A stretch of DNA of 64,000 nt from Streptomyces sp. SCSIO 75703 (GCF_036607905.1 NZ_CP144555.1:744001-808000); one strand, 5' to 3'. Shown: positions 8,807-18,043, counted from the first letter of the stretch. The notes: generated by a model from the letters alone, not told the origin. Program-made: numbers and translations.

Positions 8807-10198
8807 ATGACAACCACGGATCTCACGACCTCGGTCCCCTTCCAGGAGGTGAGGGACCACAACGGCCGGGTGTACCGGATCGGCGAGTCCGACATCGACC
8901 TCATGGGACGACCTCGCAAGTGGATGGTCATCCTGCCCTGGGTCGGCATGATGGGCATCAGTTCCGCCGAGTACGCGTTCACGTCGGCGGAGGACACACT
9001 CCACAAGGCTCATCTGTGGAGCAGCGGGCACATCTTCTGGCTGATGGGCGTCTGGGTGTTCTTCCAGGCGGCCGTGGCCTTCCCGGCCGGGCAGTTGCGG
9101 GAGAGCGGCAAGCTCCCGGCCCGCACGGCGATGCTGCTCGGCGCGGTCGGAACCCTCCTGGGCTACCTGTCCCTGGCCTACGCGCCGCACGTGACCGTCG
9201 CCTACCTGGGCTTCGGCATGGGCAGCGGCATCGGCGCCGGTCTTGTCTACGCGACCTGCGTGAACATGGTCGGCAAGTGGTATCCGGAGCGCAAGGGCGG
9301 CAAGACGGGCTTCGTCAACGGCGGTTTCGCCTACGGCTCGGTCCCGTTCGTGTTCCTCTTCGCCTCCTACATGGACCTCGGCAACTACCGGGTGGTGCTC
9401 GCCTCGGTCGGCGTCTTCCTCTGTCTGGTGGTGGCGGTGGCCGGCTGGTTCTTCCGCGACCCGCCGAAGAACTGGTGGCCCTCGCACATCGACCCGCTGC
9501 GGCAGACCGACAACCCCAAGATCCGCCGGGCACTGGAGAAGAACCCGCCCGCCGTGAAGCAGTACACCCCGAGGGAGGCCGCGCGCACCCCCGTCCTGTG
9601 GATGATGTGGTTCTGTCTGCTCTGCACGGCCGGGATCAACATCTTCGGCATCGCCTTCCAGGTGCCGTTCGGCAAGGACATGGGCTTCGCGGGCGGCATC
9701 GTGGCGACGGCGATGTCCCTCAAGGCCATCGTCAACGGCACCGGGCGTGGCGTCATCGGCTGGATCTCCGACCGCTACGGCCGTCGCAACACGCTGATCA
9801 TCGTCTGCGTGGTGCTGGGCAGCGCCCAGTACGGCGTGCTGATCTCCGGGCAGATGGGCGTCATGCCGTTCTTCCTGGTCTGCTCCATGATCTCCGGCTT
9901 CGGCGGCGGGGCGATCTTCCCGCTGTTCGCGGCGATGACGGCCGACTACTTCGGCGAGAACCACAACGCCACCAACTACGGCATGGTCTACAGCTCGAAG
10001 CTGATCTCCGGGCTGGTCGGCTCCGGGATGGGCGCGGTGGTCGTCTCCGTCTGGGACTACGAGGGGGCGTTCGTCCTGGCCGGTTCGATCGGGCTGGCCT
10101 CGGCGGTGCTGGCGGTGTTCCTGAAGGCCCCGGGCAGGTCGAAGGCGACACCGGCGGGCACGTCCGGCACCCGTGCCCTCGGGGAGGAGGGCGCGTGA
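8807..10198 (+). CDS. OFA-family MFS transporter (oxalate/formate antiporter-like)
   Basis: A 463-residue, 12-helix transporter of the oxalate:formate antiporter (OxlT-like) branch of the MFS. Typical segments are WVGMMGISSAEYAF, GFGMGSGIGAGLVYATCVN, MVGKWYPERKGGKTGFVNGG, GWISDRYGRRNTL and ISGFGGGAIFPLFAAMTADYF. The ATG at 8807 follows an AAGGGG site. Substrate is inferred from family only: oxalate/formate or another small carboxylate. It is transcribed alone, ends before a very strong hairpin, and has a probable operator upstream. A second, more distant OFA transporter lies at 33581-34897; unlike that one, no small partner gene follows here. Confidence 0.85.
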   Translation: MTTTDLTTSVPFQEVRDHNGRVYRIGESDIDLMGRPRKWMVILPWVGMMGISSAEYAFTSAEDTLHKAHLWSSGHIFWLMGVWVFFQAAVAFPAGQLRESGKLPARTAMLLGAVGTLLGYLSLAYAPHVTVAYLGFGMGSGIGAGLVYATCVNMVGKWYPERKGGKTGFVNGGFAYGSVPFVFLFASYMDLGNYRVVLASVGVFLCLVVAVAGWFFRDPPKNWWPSHIDPLRQTDNPKIRRALEKNPPAVKQYTPREAARTPVLWMMWFCLLCTAGINIFGIAFQVPFGKDMGFAGGIVATAMSLKAIVNGTGRGVIGWISDRYGRRNTLIIVCVVLGSAQYGVLISGQMGVMPFFLVCSMISGFGGGAIFPLFAAMTADYFGENHNATNYGMVYSSKLISGLVGSGMGAVVVSVWDYEGAFVLAGSIGLASAVLAVFLKAPGRSKATPAGTSGTRALGEEGA

Positions 10199-10237
10199 GG
10201 TGACGCCGGGGCCGGCCGCACGCCGGACGGCCCCGCG

Positions 10238-10298
10238 ACACGACGGCGGCCCTTCCCGAGGGCGTGTTCCACGCGCGCGGGGAGGGCCGCCGTCGTGT
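10238..10298 (+). terminator. Strong hairpin terminator after the OFA transporter
   Basis: A perfect 16-bp stem, ACACGACGGCGGCCCT (10238-10253) against AGGGCCGCCGTCGTGT (10283-10298), can be extended inward by a G-U pair and three more pairs. It sits 40 bases past the transporter stop. There is no clear U-run, as is common in this group. Confidence 0.75.
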
Positions 10299-10413
10299 GC
10301 GGCCGGCGTGTGCCGCCCTCCTGTGCGGAAGGCCGATCCGGCCGCCGCTTCCGGTCCGCGTCCCGGCCCACGCTCTGCGGCCCACGGTGCCAGAACCACC
10401 GCACGGGGGGGGC

Positions 10414-10455
10414 GGCACGGGGGACACGGCACGGGGGACACGGCACGGGGGACAC
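10414..10455. repeat. Three perfect 14-bp tandem repeats
   Basis: GGCACGGGGGACAC is repeated three times without change in the convergent gap (10199-10525) between the OFA transporter and the sugar-isomerase gene. A degenerate GGCACG continues to 10470. The gap holds no gene that I can support. Confidence 0.9.
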
Positions 10456-10525
10456 GGCACGAACGGCACGGCGTGCGGCCCGGCCTTCCGAGGAGCGGCG
10501 GGCCGGGCCGTCTCGCGGACGCGGT

Positions 10526-11770
10526 CTAGCGGCGGCGCCTGCGCAGGGCCGCCATGTTGTCGTAGCTGATCTTCGCGTAGCGCAGCGACTGGCCCGGGTC
10601 GGTGGCGCTCGGGGCGTTGTCGTCCTCGACCATCGGGTGGTGGTAGTCGCGCTCCCCCACCCGGGAGAAGAAGCCGGTGTAGTCGATGACGCCGGTGCCG
10701 AAGGGCACCATCTCGTACCCCATGCCGTTGGTCGTGGAGACGACGCCGTCCTTGGCGTGGAAGAGGGGGTAGCGCTTGTTGTGGCGGACGACGAGGCCGG
10801 CGGGGTCGAAGACGTTCCGCCGGGTGGAGCCGTCGTGCGCCGTGTAGGTGTGGAACTTGTACTGGGCGACGTGCGCCCAGAAGACGTCCATCTCCAGCCA
10901 GACGTACTTCGGGTCCGTGATGTCGAGGAAGTACTCCAGCTTGCGGATGCCGGAGCTGCGGGTGGGCCGGCCCTGGTCGTCCTTGGGGCCGCCGTCGAGC
11001 AGGAAGCCGTAGGCGCCGTCGTGGTTGTGGGTGTAGAGCTTGATGCCCTCCCGCCGGGCGATCCGGCCGAGGGTGTTCCACTTGTCGGCGGCCACGTCCC
11101 AGTCGGCGCGGTACGAGCTGCCGGTGGGGTCGCCTCCGGTGCCCATGTGGCCCATGCCGAGGATGTTGGCCATCTCCAGGTGTTTCTTGAAGGTGTCCAG
11201 GTCGGCGGTGGTCAGCGGCCAGGAGGGCGGGATGAAGCCGTGGTTGCCCTGGGCGCGCAGTCCGTACTCGTCGAGCCAGCGGCGCAGCAGCTTGGCGCCC
11301 TCGACGGACTCCAGGCCGGCCCCGCCGGGGGCGTTGGGGTGCTGTCCGTAGCCGGCGAACTCGACCTGGCGGTAGCCGAAGCGGGCGAGCTGGCGGAAGA
11401 CCTCGCGGAAGCCGGAGGGCAGGTCGGTGGTGAGGGGGTCGCGGCCGGTGGCGTCGCGGACGGTGTAGAGGATGATGCCGCGCCTGGCGGCGGGGACGAG
11501 GACGTCCTTGGCGTCGCCGCGGCCGTGGCCGTGGCCCTGGTCGTCGTGGTCCTGGCCCTGGTCTCCGCCACCGTGGGCCAGGGCGGGGCCGGCGCCGAAG
11601 ACGGGGGCGGCGATGGCGCCGGCCGCGACGGCGGTGCAGGTGCCGAGGAGACGTCTGCGGTCGATGCCGAGGGCGCGGCGCAGGCCGTCGTCCACTCCTG
11701 CGGCGGCGCCGTCGGGGGCGGGTCCGTCCGGGGTGGCGTCGGTGCGGGACGGGTCGGGGTACGGGGTCAC
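10526..11770 (-). CDS. Secreted (Tat) sugar phosphate isomerase/epimerase-like TIM-barrel protein
   Basis: A 414-residue protein with a twin-arginine signal (IDRRRLLGTCTAVAAGAIAA, around residues 35-55) and a His/Asp/Gly-rich linker (HGGGDQGQDHDDQGHGHGRG). A xylose-isomerase-like TIM barrel follows (AP_endonuc_2 family), with LYTVRDATG, YRQVEFAGYG, LYTHNHDGAYGF and VWLEMDVFWAHVAQ carrying the expected His/Glu/Asp metal ligands. The start is taken as GTG 11770, preceded by GGAAGG; upstream residues in the frame do not look like protein. It is probably exported folded. It lies 164 bases downstream of the ebo-like operon, same strand, and may be a separate transcript. The substrate is unknown; a sugar or cyclitol is likely from context. 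Confidence 0.8.
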   Translation of the reverse strand: MTPYPDPSRTDATPDGPAPDGAAAGVDDGLRRALGIDRRRLLGTCTAVAAGAIAAPVFGAGPALAHGGGDQGQDHDDQGHGHGRGDAKDVLVPAARRGIILYTVRDATGRDPLTTDLPSGFREVFRQLARFGYRQVEFAGYGQHPNAPGGAGLESVEGAKLLRRWLDEYGLRAQGNHGFIPPSWPLTTADLDTFKKHLEMANILGMGHMGTGGDPTGSSYRADWDVAADKWNTLGRIARREGIKLYTHNHDGAYGFLLDGGPKDDQGRPTRSSGIRKLEYFLDITDPKYVWLEMDVFWAHVAQYKFHTYTAHDGSTRRNVFDPAGLVVRHNKRYPLFHAKDGVVSTTNGMGYEMVPFGTGVIDYTGFFSRVGERDYHHPMVEDDNAPSATDPGQSLRYAKISYDNMAALRRRRR

Positions 11771-11934
11771 GAGTGCCTGCCTTCCGTGTCGTGGCCCGTC
11801 CCGATGCCTCGGGGGCGCTGGGGAGCGGGCCGTTGTCAGTGCCGCGTGTTTCACTCTCTGTAGCGGGATTCCGGCGGAGTTCACGGATCGTGAGTCCGTC
11901 GTGGCGGTACGGCGCGGCGGTGCGGGCCGTGGTG

Positions 11935-13323
11935 TCAGCCGAGTCCGGCGAGCCCGAGCAGGAGTTGTTTGACGTCGGTGGCCGCGACGCGGTCGCCGAG
12001 GGAGCGGGGGGTGGAGCAGATGAGGAGAGGACCGTCGTCGTCGCTCGCGGGGAGGCGGCCGTGGCTTCCCCGGATGGGTGAGGCGTCCAGGGGCACGACC
12101 GCCATGCGGTAGCGCATACCGAGCTTCTTGCGGGCGAGTGCCGTGGCCGCCTTGACCTTCACGTAGGGGTCGTGGGGGTCCATGAAGAGTTCGACCGGGT
12201 CGTAGCCGGGTTTGCGGTGGATCTCGACGAGTTGCGCGAAGTCGGGGGCGCGGGCGTCATCGAGCCAGTAGTAGTACGTGAACCAGGCGTCGGGTTCGGC
12301 GACGGCGACGAGTTCGCCGGCGCGGGGGTGGTCGAGTCGGTGGGCCTTCTTGCCCGCGTCGTCGAGGAGCCGTTCGATGCCGGGGAGCCCGTCGAGGGCG
12401 GCGCGGACGGCGTCGAGGTCCTCGGGGCGGCGCACGTAGACGTGGGCGATCTGGTGGTCGGCGACGGCGAAGGCGCGGGAGGCCATCGGGTCGAGGTACT
12501 CCATGCCGTCCTGCGTGTGCACCTCGAGGAGGCCGGCGCGGCGCAGGGCGCGGTTGATGTCCACGGGCCGGCTGACGGGGGTGATGCCGTACTCGGAGAG
12601 GACGACGACGGTACGGCCCTCGGCGCGGGCGTCGTCCAGGAGCGGGGCCATGGCCGCGTCGAGGTCGGCGGCGGCGCGAAGGGAGCGGGGGTCGTCGGGG
12701 CCGTACCGCTGGAGGTCGTAGTCGAGGTGGGGGAGGTAACAGAGGGTCAGGTCGGGTCGGCGGGTGCGCTGGATGTGGCGGGTGGCGTCGATGATCCACT
12801 GGCTGGAGACGAGGTCCGCGCCGGGTCCCCAGAAGTGGAAGAGGGGGAAGGTGCCGAGCTTGGCGGTGAGTTCGTCGTGGAGGTCCGGGGGGCGGGTGTA
12901 GCAGTCGGGTTCCTTGCGGCCGTCGGCGTAGTAGACCGGACGGGGGGTGACGGTGATGTCGGTGTCGGCGCCCATCGCGTACCACCAGCAGATGTTGGCG
13001 ACGGTGTAGCCGGGGTGGGCGCGGCGGGCGGCGTCCCAGAGCCGGTCGCCGGAGACGAGGCCGTTGTGCTGGCGCCAGAGGAGCACGTCGCCGAGTTCGC
13101 GGAAGTACCAGCCGTTGCCGACGATGCCGTGCCCGGACGGGGGGAGGCCGGTGAGGAAGGTGGTCTGGGCGGCGCAGGTGACGGCGGGCAGGACGGTGCC
13201 GAGGGGGGCGTGGGAGCCGGACCGGGAGAGGGCCTTGAGGTGGGGCATGTGGTCGAGGAGGCGGGGGGTGAGGCCGACGACGTCCAGGACCAGGAGGGGG
13301 GTGGGTCGGTCGGGCCGGGTCAT
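11935..13323 (-). CDS. eboF: EboF-like alkaline phosphatase/nucleotide pyrophosphatase family protein
   Basis: A 462-residue type I phosphodiesterase/nucleotide pyrophosphatase-fold enzyme. It shows the first metal Asp (LLVLDVVGLTP), the nucleophile segment VLPAVTCAAQTTFLTGLPPS followed by GHGIVGNGW, a second metal site YLPHLDYDLQRYG, and a late His in IRGSHGRLP. The canonical SDHG metal motif appears here as LSEYGI, so one metal site is altered compared with classical NPPs. It is the last gene of the overlapping seven-gene ebo-like operon (ATGA overlap with eboE). In ebo clusters EboF is thought to act on a phosphorylated or phosphodiester-linked intermediate; the substrate here is unknown. 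Confidence 0.8.
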   Translation of the reverse strand: MTRPDRPTPLLVLDVVGLTPRLLDHMPHLKALSRSGSHAPLGTVLPAVTCAAQTTFLTGLPPSGHGIVGNGWYFRELGDVLLWRQHNGLVSGDRLWDAARRAHPGYTVANICWWYAMGADTDITVTPRPVYYADGRKEPDCYTRPPDLHDELTAKLGTFPLFHFWGPGADLVSSQWIIDATRHIQRTRRPDLTLCYLPHLDYDLQRYGPDDPRSLRAAADLDAAMAPLLDDARAEGRTVVVLSEYGITPVSRPVDINRALRRAGLLEVHTQDGMEYLDPMASRAFAVADHQIAHVYVRRPEDLDAVRAALDGLPGIERLLDDAGKKAHRLDHPRAGELVAVAEPDAWFTYYYWLDDARAPDFAQLVEIHRKPGYDPVELFMDPHDPYVKVKAATALARKKLGMRYRMAVVPLDASPIRGSHGRLPASDDDGPLLICSTPRSLGDRVAATDVKQLLLGLAGLG

Positions 13324-14489
13324 GGCAGTTCCTTGAGGCCGAGGTCGGTCAGCAGGTCGCGGGCGAGGGTGAGTTCGGCGGCGATCCCCTCGGTGAGCTG
13401 GGCGCGGGCGCGGGGCCGCAGTTCGGGTGGGAGGGCCTGCCAGGTGTAGGTCTCGACCTCCAGGTGGCGGGTGAGCGGGTGGGGGCCGCCGACGAGGCGG
13501 GCCAGGGCGGTCCGCAGGACGGGGAGGGTGGAGGTGAGCGGTGCGGCGGGGGGCGCGTGGAGGGGGACGTGGAAGTGGGAGCGCCAGGGCGCGGTGTCGG
13601 GCAGGGCGCCGCCCTTGACGGCCTCGGCGAGGTCGTCGGTGCCCTGCCGGCCGGCGGCCGTGACGGTGCGGGTCTGGTGCAGGAAGCGGGGTTCGGCGAA
13701 GGCGGCGAGCGCCTCGCGGACCTCGGGGAGATGGGGGTGTTCTGCGTGCAGGGCGGCGGAGAGCTGGGACTTGACGAGGGGGATGCCGGCCGCGGTGAGG
13801 GCGTCCACGGCGGTGTGCGGGTCCTCGAAGGAGGTGGCGAGGTGGCAGGTGTCGACGCAGATGCCGATGCGGTCGTGCCCGATGGCGGTGAGGGGGGCGA
13901 TGGCGTCGCCGGTGGTCTCGACGACGCATCCGGGTTCGGGTTCGAGGCCGACGCGGATGGAGCGGCCGGTGAGTTCGGCGAGGGCGTCGAGGCGTTCGGC
14001 GAGGGTGAGGAGGGCGGTGCGGGACTTCTCGGCGCGGGTGTCGTCGTAGGCGGTGCGCCAGGCGAGCGGGAGGGTGGAGATGGTGCCGTCGGTGACGTCG
14101 TCGGGCAGGAGGCCGGCGAGGACGCGGGCCAGGGAGGTGGTGTGGTCGAGGCGTTCGGGGTCGGCCCAGTCGGGCCGGTAGACGCGGTACTTGACCTCTT
14201 CGGCGCCGAAGCCCTGGTAGGGGAAGCCGTTGAGGGTGACGACCTCCAGTCCGCGCCGGTCGAGTTCGGTGCGCAGCCGGCGCAGCGCGGAGGGGTCGGT
14301 GACCAGGGCGTGGGCGGCGTCGTGGGCGAGCCACAGGCCGATGCCGAGCCGGTCGCGGCCGAGGCGGCGGCGGACGGGCTCGCAGTGGTCGCGGAGCTGG
14401 GCGAGGACGCCGTCGAGGGTTTCGGCGGGGTGGACGTTGGTGCAGTAGGCGAGGTGGACGGTGGTGCCGTCGGGGTGCCGGAAGCGCAT
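13320..14489 (-). CDS. eboE: EboE-like TIM-barrel metabolite traffic protein
   Basis: A 389-residue xylose-isomerase-like TIM-barrel protein matching the EboE family by its opening (HLAYCTNVHPAETLDGVLAQ) and by GFPYQGFGAEEVKYRVYRPD, which includes a predicted active-site region. Further landmarks are VGLEPEPGCVV and ICVDTCHLATSFE, with Glu and Asp/His metal ligands. ATG 14489 is chosen because GGGGAG lies 5-6 bases before it; a GTG at 14495 overlapping the eboB stop is the alternative. It is coupled to eboF by ATGA. EboE is one of the defining genes of ebo clusters, which in Nostoc punctiforme are needed to move scytonemin precursors to the periplasm. Confidence 0.82.
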   Translation of the reverse strand: MRFRHPDGTTVHLAYCTNVHPAETLDGVLAQLRDHCEPVRRRLGRDRLGIGLWLAHDAAHALVTDPSALRRLRTELDRRGLEVVTLNGFPYQGFGAEEVKYRVYRPDWADPERLDHTTSLARVLAGLLPDDVTDGTISTLPLAWRTAYDDTRAEKSRTALLTLAERLDALAELTGRSIRVGLEPEPGCVVETTGDAIAPLTAIGHDRIGICVDTCHLATSFEDPHTAVDALTAAGIPLVKSQLSAALHAEHPHLPEVREALAAFAEPRFLHQTRTVTAAGRQGTDDLAEAVKGGALPDTAPWRSHFHVPLHAPPAAPLTSTLPVLRTALARLVGGPHPLTRHLEVETYTWQALPPELRPRARAQLTEGIAAELTLARDLLTDLGLKELP

Positions 14490-14491
14490 GC

Positions 14492-15343
14492 TCACTCCCC
14501 GCCGCGCAGGATGGAGTTGCCCTCGTGGGTGGCCTCGCCCGTGCCGGCCGGGTCGAGGGTGAGGCGTCCGCTGAGCCCGTAGAAGTCGACGGGGTTGCGC
14601 CACAGCACGCGGTCGACGTCGTCGTCGGTGAAGCCCTCGGCCAGCATGAGGTCGCCGACCTTGCGGGTGGTGAGGGGGTCGCTGCGGCCCCAGTCGGCGG
14701 CGGAGTTGACGAGGACCCGTTCCGGTCCGTGGGCGCGGAGCAGCGCGACCATGCGGACCTCGTCCATCTTGGTGTCGGGGTAGACGGAGAAGCCGAGCCA
14801 GGCGCCGCTGTCCTTGGCCTCCTTGACGGTGGTCTCGTTGAGGTGGTCGACGAGGACGCGGTCGGTGGGCAGGGCGGACTCGCGGACCACGTCGAGGGTG
14901 CGGCGGAGCCCGGCGAGCTTGTCGCGGTGCGGGGTGTGCACGAGGGCGGGCAGCCCGTGGTCGGCGGCGAGCTGGAGCTGGGCGGCGAGGGCGGTGTCCT
15001 CGGCGGGGGTCATGGAGTCGTAGCCGATCTCGCCGACGGCCACGACCCGGTCCTTGACGAGGTAGCGCGGGAGTTCGTCGAGGACGGGGGTGCAGCGGGG
15101 GTCGTTGGCCTCCTTGGGGTTGAGGGCGATGGTGCAGTGGTGGGCGATGCCGTACTGGGCGGCGCGGAAGGGTTCCCAGCCGAGGAGGGCGTCGAAGTAG
15201 TCGCGGAAGGAGGCGGGCGAGGTGCGGGGCTGGCCGAGCCAGAAGGAGGGTTCGACGACGGCGCGGACGCCGGCCGCGTACAGGGCCTCGTAGTCGTTCG
15301 TCGTGCGGGAGGTCATGTGGATGTGGGGGTCGAAGATGCGCAT
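14492..15343 (-). CDS. eboB: EboB-like TatD-family metal-dependent hydrolase
   Basis: A 283-residue amidohydrolase-fold protein of the TatD type. The ligand set is visible: the HxH motif in IFDPHIHMTSR (residues ~3-9), GEIGYDS (Glu), LVHTPHRDK (His), VLVDHLNETT (His) and NSAADWGRSD (Asp). This protein family is annotated as EboB when beside eboA/C/E/F. The ATG at 15343 shares one base with the eboA stop (TGATG) and follows a GAGGAG site, so translation is coupled. The reaction is unknown; hydrolysis of a C-N or phosphoester-type bond is the family expectation. Confidence 0.85.
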   Translation of the reverse strand: MRIFDPHIHMTSRTTNDYEALYAAGVRAVVEPSFWLGQPRTSPASFRDYFDALLGWEPFRAAQYGIAHHCTIALNPKEANDPRCTPVLDELPRYLVKDRVVAVGEIGYDSMTPAEDTALAAQLQLAADHGLPALVHTPHRDKLAGLRRTLDVVRESALPTDRVLVDHLNETTVKEAKDSGAWLGFSVYPDTKMDEVRMVALLRAHGPERVLVNSAADWGRSDPLTTRKVGDLMLAEGFTDDDVDRVLWRNPVDFYGLSGRLTLDPAGTGEATHEGNSILRGGE

Positions 15344-16176
15344 CAGGACTCCTCGGCGTGGGGGGTGGCCGGGCCGGGCGCGGCGGTCCCGGACTCGGTC
15401 AGGGCCAGGACGCGGTGTAGGTCTTCGGGGACGGTGCGGCCGGCGGCGGTGCGTTCGGCGGCGTAGTCGGTGAGCATGCGGGCGAGTTCGGTGTCGGCGT
15501 GGGCCCGTGCGGCGAGGCCGGCGGCGTGGTCCACGGGGACGCCGGTGAAGAGGCACTTGAGGAGGGCGTGGCGCCAGGAGTGGGCGTCGAGGTGCCGGGC
15601 GGCGTAGGGGCCGACGGCGGCGGCGACGAGGCGGGTGTCGTTGGTGCGCAGGGCGTCCTCGATCAGTGGGAGGGCGCCGGGGCCGGGTATGAGGTGGGGC
15701 AGGGCGTGCAGGACGGCGCGGCGTTCGTCGGCGGTGCCCTGCCGGTAGGCACGGGTGAGGGCGTCGGTGTCGGCGCGGGCCGCGTGCAGGATGAGGACGC
15801 GGGCGGCGTCGGCGTGGTCGGGTCCGCAGCGGCGGCCGGCCTCGGCGAGGCGCAGTTCCCACGCGGCGATGGGGCCGTGGGTGCCGGGGTGGTCGGCGGC
15901 CTCGTCCAGGGCGTGGTCGAGCCAGTCGCGGGCGGCGGGGGCGAGTCGGCCCGAGAGGGCGGTGCGCAGGGCGTCCGGCGGGACGTGGGCGGGGGTGGTG
16001 CCCGGCGGGTCCCGCGGGGCGGGGGCTGTGCCGTCCACGGGGGCCGCACCGCCCGCGGAAGTGGCCGCCGCGGGGGTGGCGTCCGGGAGCGGGACGGCCT
16101 CCGGACCTGGGGTGGCGTCCGGGCGCGGGGTGGCGTCCGCGCCCGGGGTGGTGGGGGTGGCGTCGCGGTGGGTCAT
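15343..16176 (-). CDS. eboA: EboA domain-containing protein
   Basis: A 277-residue protein with no catalytic motif that I recognise. Residues ~1-65 are low-complexity Pro/Ala/Thr/Asp-rich (repeated DATPxP). Residues ~70-260 form an all-helical EboA-type domain with HEAT-like character: AARDWLDHALDEAADHPG, AWELRLAEAGRRCG, RAVLHALPHLIPGPGALPLI and HSWRHALLKCLFTGVPVDHA. Helical-repeat proteins of this sort usually scaffold partners. The gene begins with ATGA overlap to the upstream isomerase gene and ends overlapping eboB. The disordered head is probably lineage-specific. Confidence 0.78.
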   Translation of the reverse strand: MTHRDATPTTPGADATPRPDATPGPEAVPLPDATPAAATSAGGAAPVDGTAPAPRDPPGTTPAHVPPDALRTALSGRLAPAARDWLDHALDEAADHPGTHGPIAAWELRLAEAGRRCGPDHADAARVLILHAARADTDALTRAYRQGTADERRAVLHALPHLIPGPGALPLIEDALRTNDTRLVAAAVGPYAARHLDAHSWRHALLKCLFTGVPVDHAAGLAARAHADTELARMLTDYAAERTAAGRTVPEDLHRVLALTESGTAAPGPATPHAEES

Positions 16177-17102
16177 GGCTGTGGCTCCCTTCGGGGGGTG
16201 GCGGAGGGATCGCCCGGGTGGTCCGGGCGGCGGCCGGCCGCCGCCGCGCGCAGGAAGGGGAGGGAGGTGGCGGCGTGGTGGGGCCCGGCGTGGGAGTGGC
16301 GGGGCAGCTCGACGACGGTCAGGCCCTGGTAGCCGGTGGCGGCGAGGGCTGCCAGGACGGGCGGGAAGTCGATCTCGCCGTCCCCGAAGGGGAGGTGTTC
16401 GTGGACGCCGCGCCGCATGTCCTCGATCTGGACGTGCCGCAGCCAGGGGCCGGCGGCGCGTACGCAGTCGGCGGGAGGGAGCGGTTCGAGGCACTGGCAG
16501 TGGCCGATGTCGAGGGTGAGGCCGAGCGGCGCGGGGTCGCCGAGGGTGCCGCGCAGCAGGTGGAAGTCGGCGAGGGTGGCGAGGAGGTGACCAGGTTCGG
16601 GTTCGATGGCCAGGGGGACGCCGGCGTGGGCGGCGGCGTCGAGGACGGGGGCGAGGGAGTCGGCCAGCCGCTTCCAGGCCGTGTCGGTGCCGGTGCCGGG
16701 CGGGGTGATGCCGCTGAAGCAGTGCACGGCGTGCGCGCCGAGGTCGGCGGCGATCTCGACGGCGCGCAGCAGGAGGCCGGTGCGGCGGGCCCGGTCGTCG
16801 GGGTCCGGGGCGAGGAGGGAGGGGCCGTGTTTGCGGCGCGGGTCGAGGACGTAGCGGGCGCCGGTCTCCACCGTGACGCCGAGCCCGAGCGCGTCGAGCC
16901 TGCGGGCGATCCGGCGGGTACGGGCGGGCAGGTCGGCGGCGAGCGGGTCGAGGTGCATGTGGTCGAGGGTGAGGCCGACGCCGTCGTAACCGAGGTCGGC
17001 GAGGAGAGCGAGGGCGTCGTCGAGACGGAGGTCGGTGAGGCCGTTGGTGCCGTAGCCGAAGCGGAGCGGGGTGCGCGGCGGGGTGATGGGGCCGGGGCTC
17101 AT
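16173..17102 (-). CDS. Sugar phosphate isomerase/epimerase (extra gene inside the ebo-like operon)
   Basis: A 309-residue xylose-isomerase-like TIM-barrel protein, distinct from EboE. Family landmarks are FGYGTNGLTDLRLDDALALL, YDGVGLTLDHMHLDP, AIEPEPGHLL (metal Glu), LTLDIGHCQCLEPLPP (Asp/His) and VQIEDMRRGVHEHLPFGDGE (catalytic Glu/His region), ending in a VELPRHSHA strand. It lies between the UbiA-type prenyltransferase and eboA with ATGA overlaps at both ends. Classical ebo clusters have one such protein; this operon has two, so this one may act on the inositol-phosphate-type product of the first gene (inference). Confidence 0.8.
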   Translation of the reverse strand: MSPGPITPPRTPLRFGYGTNGLTDLRLDDALALLADLGYDGVGLTLDHMHLDPLAADLPARTRRIARRLDALGLGVTVETGARYVLDPRRKHGPSLLAPDPDDRARRTGLLLRAVEIAADLGAHAVHCFSGITPPGTGTDTAWKRLADSLAPVLDAAAHAGVPLAIEPEPGHLLATLADFHLLRGTLGDPAPLGLTLDIGHCQCLEPLPPADCVRAAGPWLRHVQIEDMRRGVHEHLPFGDGEIDFPPVLAALAATGYQGLTVVELPRHSHAGPHHAATSLPFLRAAAAGRRPDHPGDPSATPRREPQP

Positions 17103-18043
17103 GTGATGCTCACCTTCTTCGCGGTGGCGCGGCCGAGCGGGGCGAGGGCGGCGACGAGCAGGGCGCGGGCGGGTCCGCCGGCGCGGGCGGCGAGCAGGGC
17201 CTGGAGGGGAATGGTGGCGCGGATGCCGCCGCCGACGGCGCGTTGGGTGAGCGGGGGTGAGGGGTTGAGGGCGGCGTGGAGGTAGGGGCGTCCGGCGGTG
17301 AGGGCGTAGCCGGCGCCGAGGGCGGCGGTGAGTGCCTCGGCGCCCGAGGGCCGGGGCCGGCCGGGGCCCGGCAGGCCGGGGGTGGCTGCTACCCCTCGGC
17401 CTGCCGGGAGTCGGGTGGGGCGGTGTCGGGTCAGCAGGGCGGTGAGGAGGCCGGTGGTGGCGAGGGCGGCCAGCGGGGCGCGGGAGGAGCCGCCCCGGGT
17501 CTCCTCCCGGGATACGGCGGTCACCGCGAGGGTGTGGCTGCCCAGCAGGGCCGCGGACGGTAGCGCCGTACGGACCCGGCCGCCGGTCGCGGCGGCGCCG
17601 AGGAGCAGGTCCAGGCCGCGGGCGAGAGCCATGGCCGGGGCGCCCGCGGGGGTCCGCTTCAGCCCGAGGTCGTACGCCCAGACGGTCGCCGCGAGCGGGG
17701 CGGCGACGGTGAGGGCGGGCCGTCCGGCGCGGGCCGCGAGGGCGAGCCCGGCGGCCGTCAGCGCGCAGGCCGCGGTGAGGGCGGCGGCCGGGCGGATCCG
17801 GCCGGAGGGAAGGGGGCGGTGCGGGCGTTCGGCGGCGTCCTCGTCCTGGTCGGCCCAGTCGTTGAGGGCCATGCCGGCCTCGTAGAGGCAGACGGAGGAG
17901 CCGATGGCGAGCAGGGTGCGGGGGCCGGCCGGGGCGCCGCCGGCCGCGGTCCCGGCGAGGACGTCGCCGGGGACGGTGAACAGTGCCGGCAGGCGCAGGA
18001 GTTCGGCCCAGGCGGCGAGCCGCGCCGGCCCGCGGGGGCTCAC
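17099..18043 (-). CDS. eboC: EboC-like UbiA-family prenyltransferase (SCO3242 family)
   Basis: A 314-residue integral membrane protein of the UbiA superfamily. The first Asp-rich motif is intact (LNDWADQDEDAAERPHRPLP, i.e. NDxxDxxxD with HRP), and WAYDLGLKRTPAG follows loop 3. About eight hydrophobic helices are visible. It should join an isoprenoid diphosphate to a polar acceptor at the membrane. The GTG start (18043) overlaps the stop of the inositol-phosphate-synthase-like gene, and its end overlaps the isomerase. Placing a prenyltransferase directly after a cyclitol synthase suggests a prenylated cyclitol intermediate; this is inference. Confidence 0.82.
   Translation of the reverse strand: MSPRGPARLAAWAELLRLPALFTVPGDVLAGTAAGGAPAGPRTLLAIGSSVCLYEAGMALNDWADQDEDAAERPHRPLPSGRIRPAAALTAACALTAAGLALAARAGRPALTVAAPLAATVWAYDLGLKRTPAGAPAMALARGLDLLLGAAATGGRVRTALPSAALLGSHTLAVTAVSREETRGGSSRAPLAALATTGLLTALLTRHRPTRLPAGRGVAATPGLPGPGRPRPSGAEALTAALGAGYALTAGRPYLHAALNPSPPLTQRAVGGGIRATIPLQALLAARAGGPARALLVAALAPLGRATAKKVSIT

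Noticed and set aside
9861..11081. A 406-codon minus-strand frame spanning the end of the OFA transporter and the isomerase gene
   Set aside because: It crosses a strong terminator and two convergent genes in the wrong frame, with no recognisable domain.
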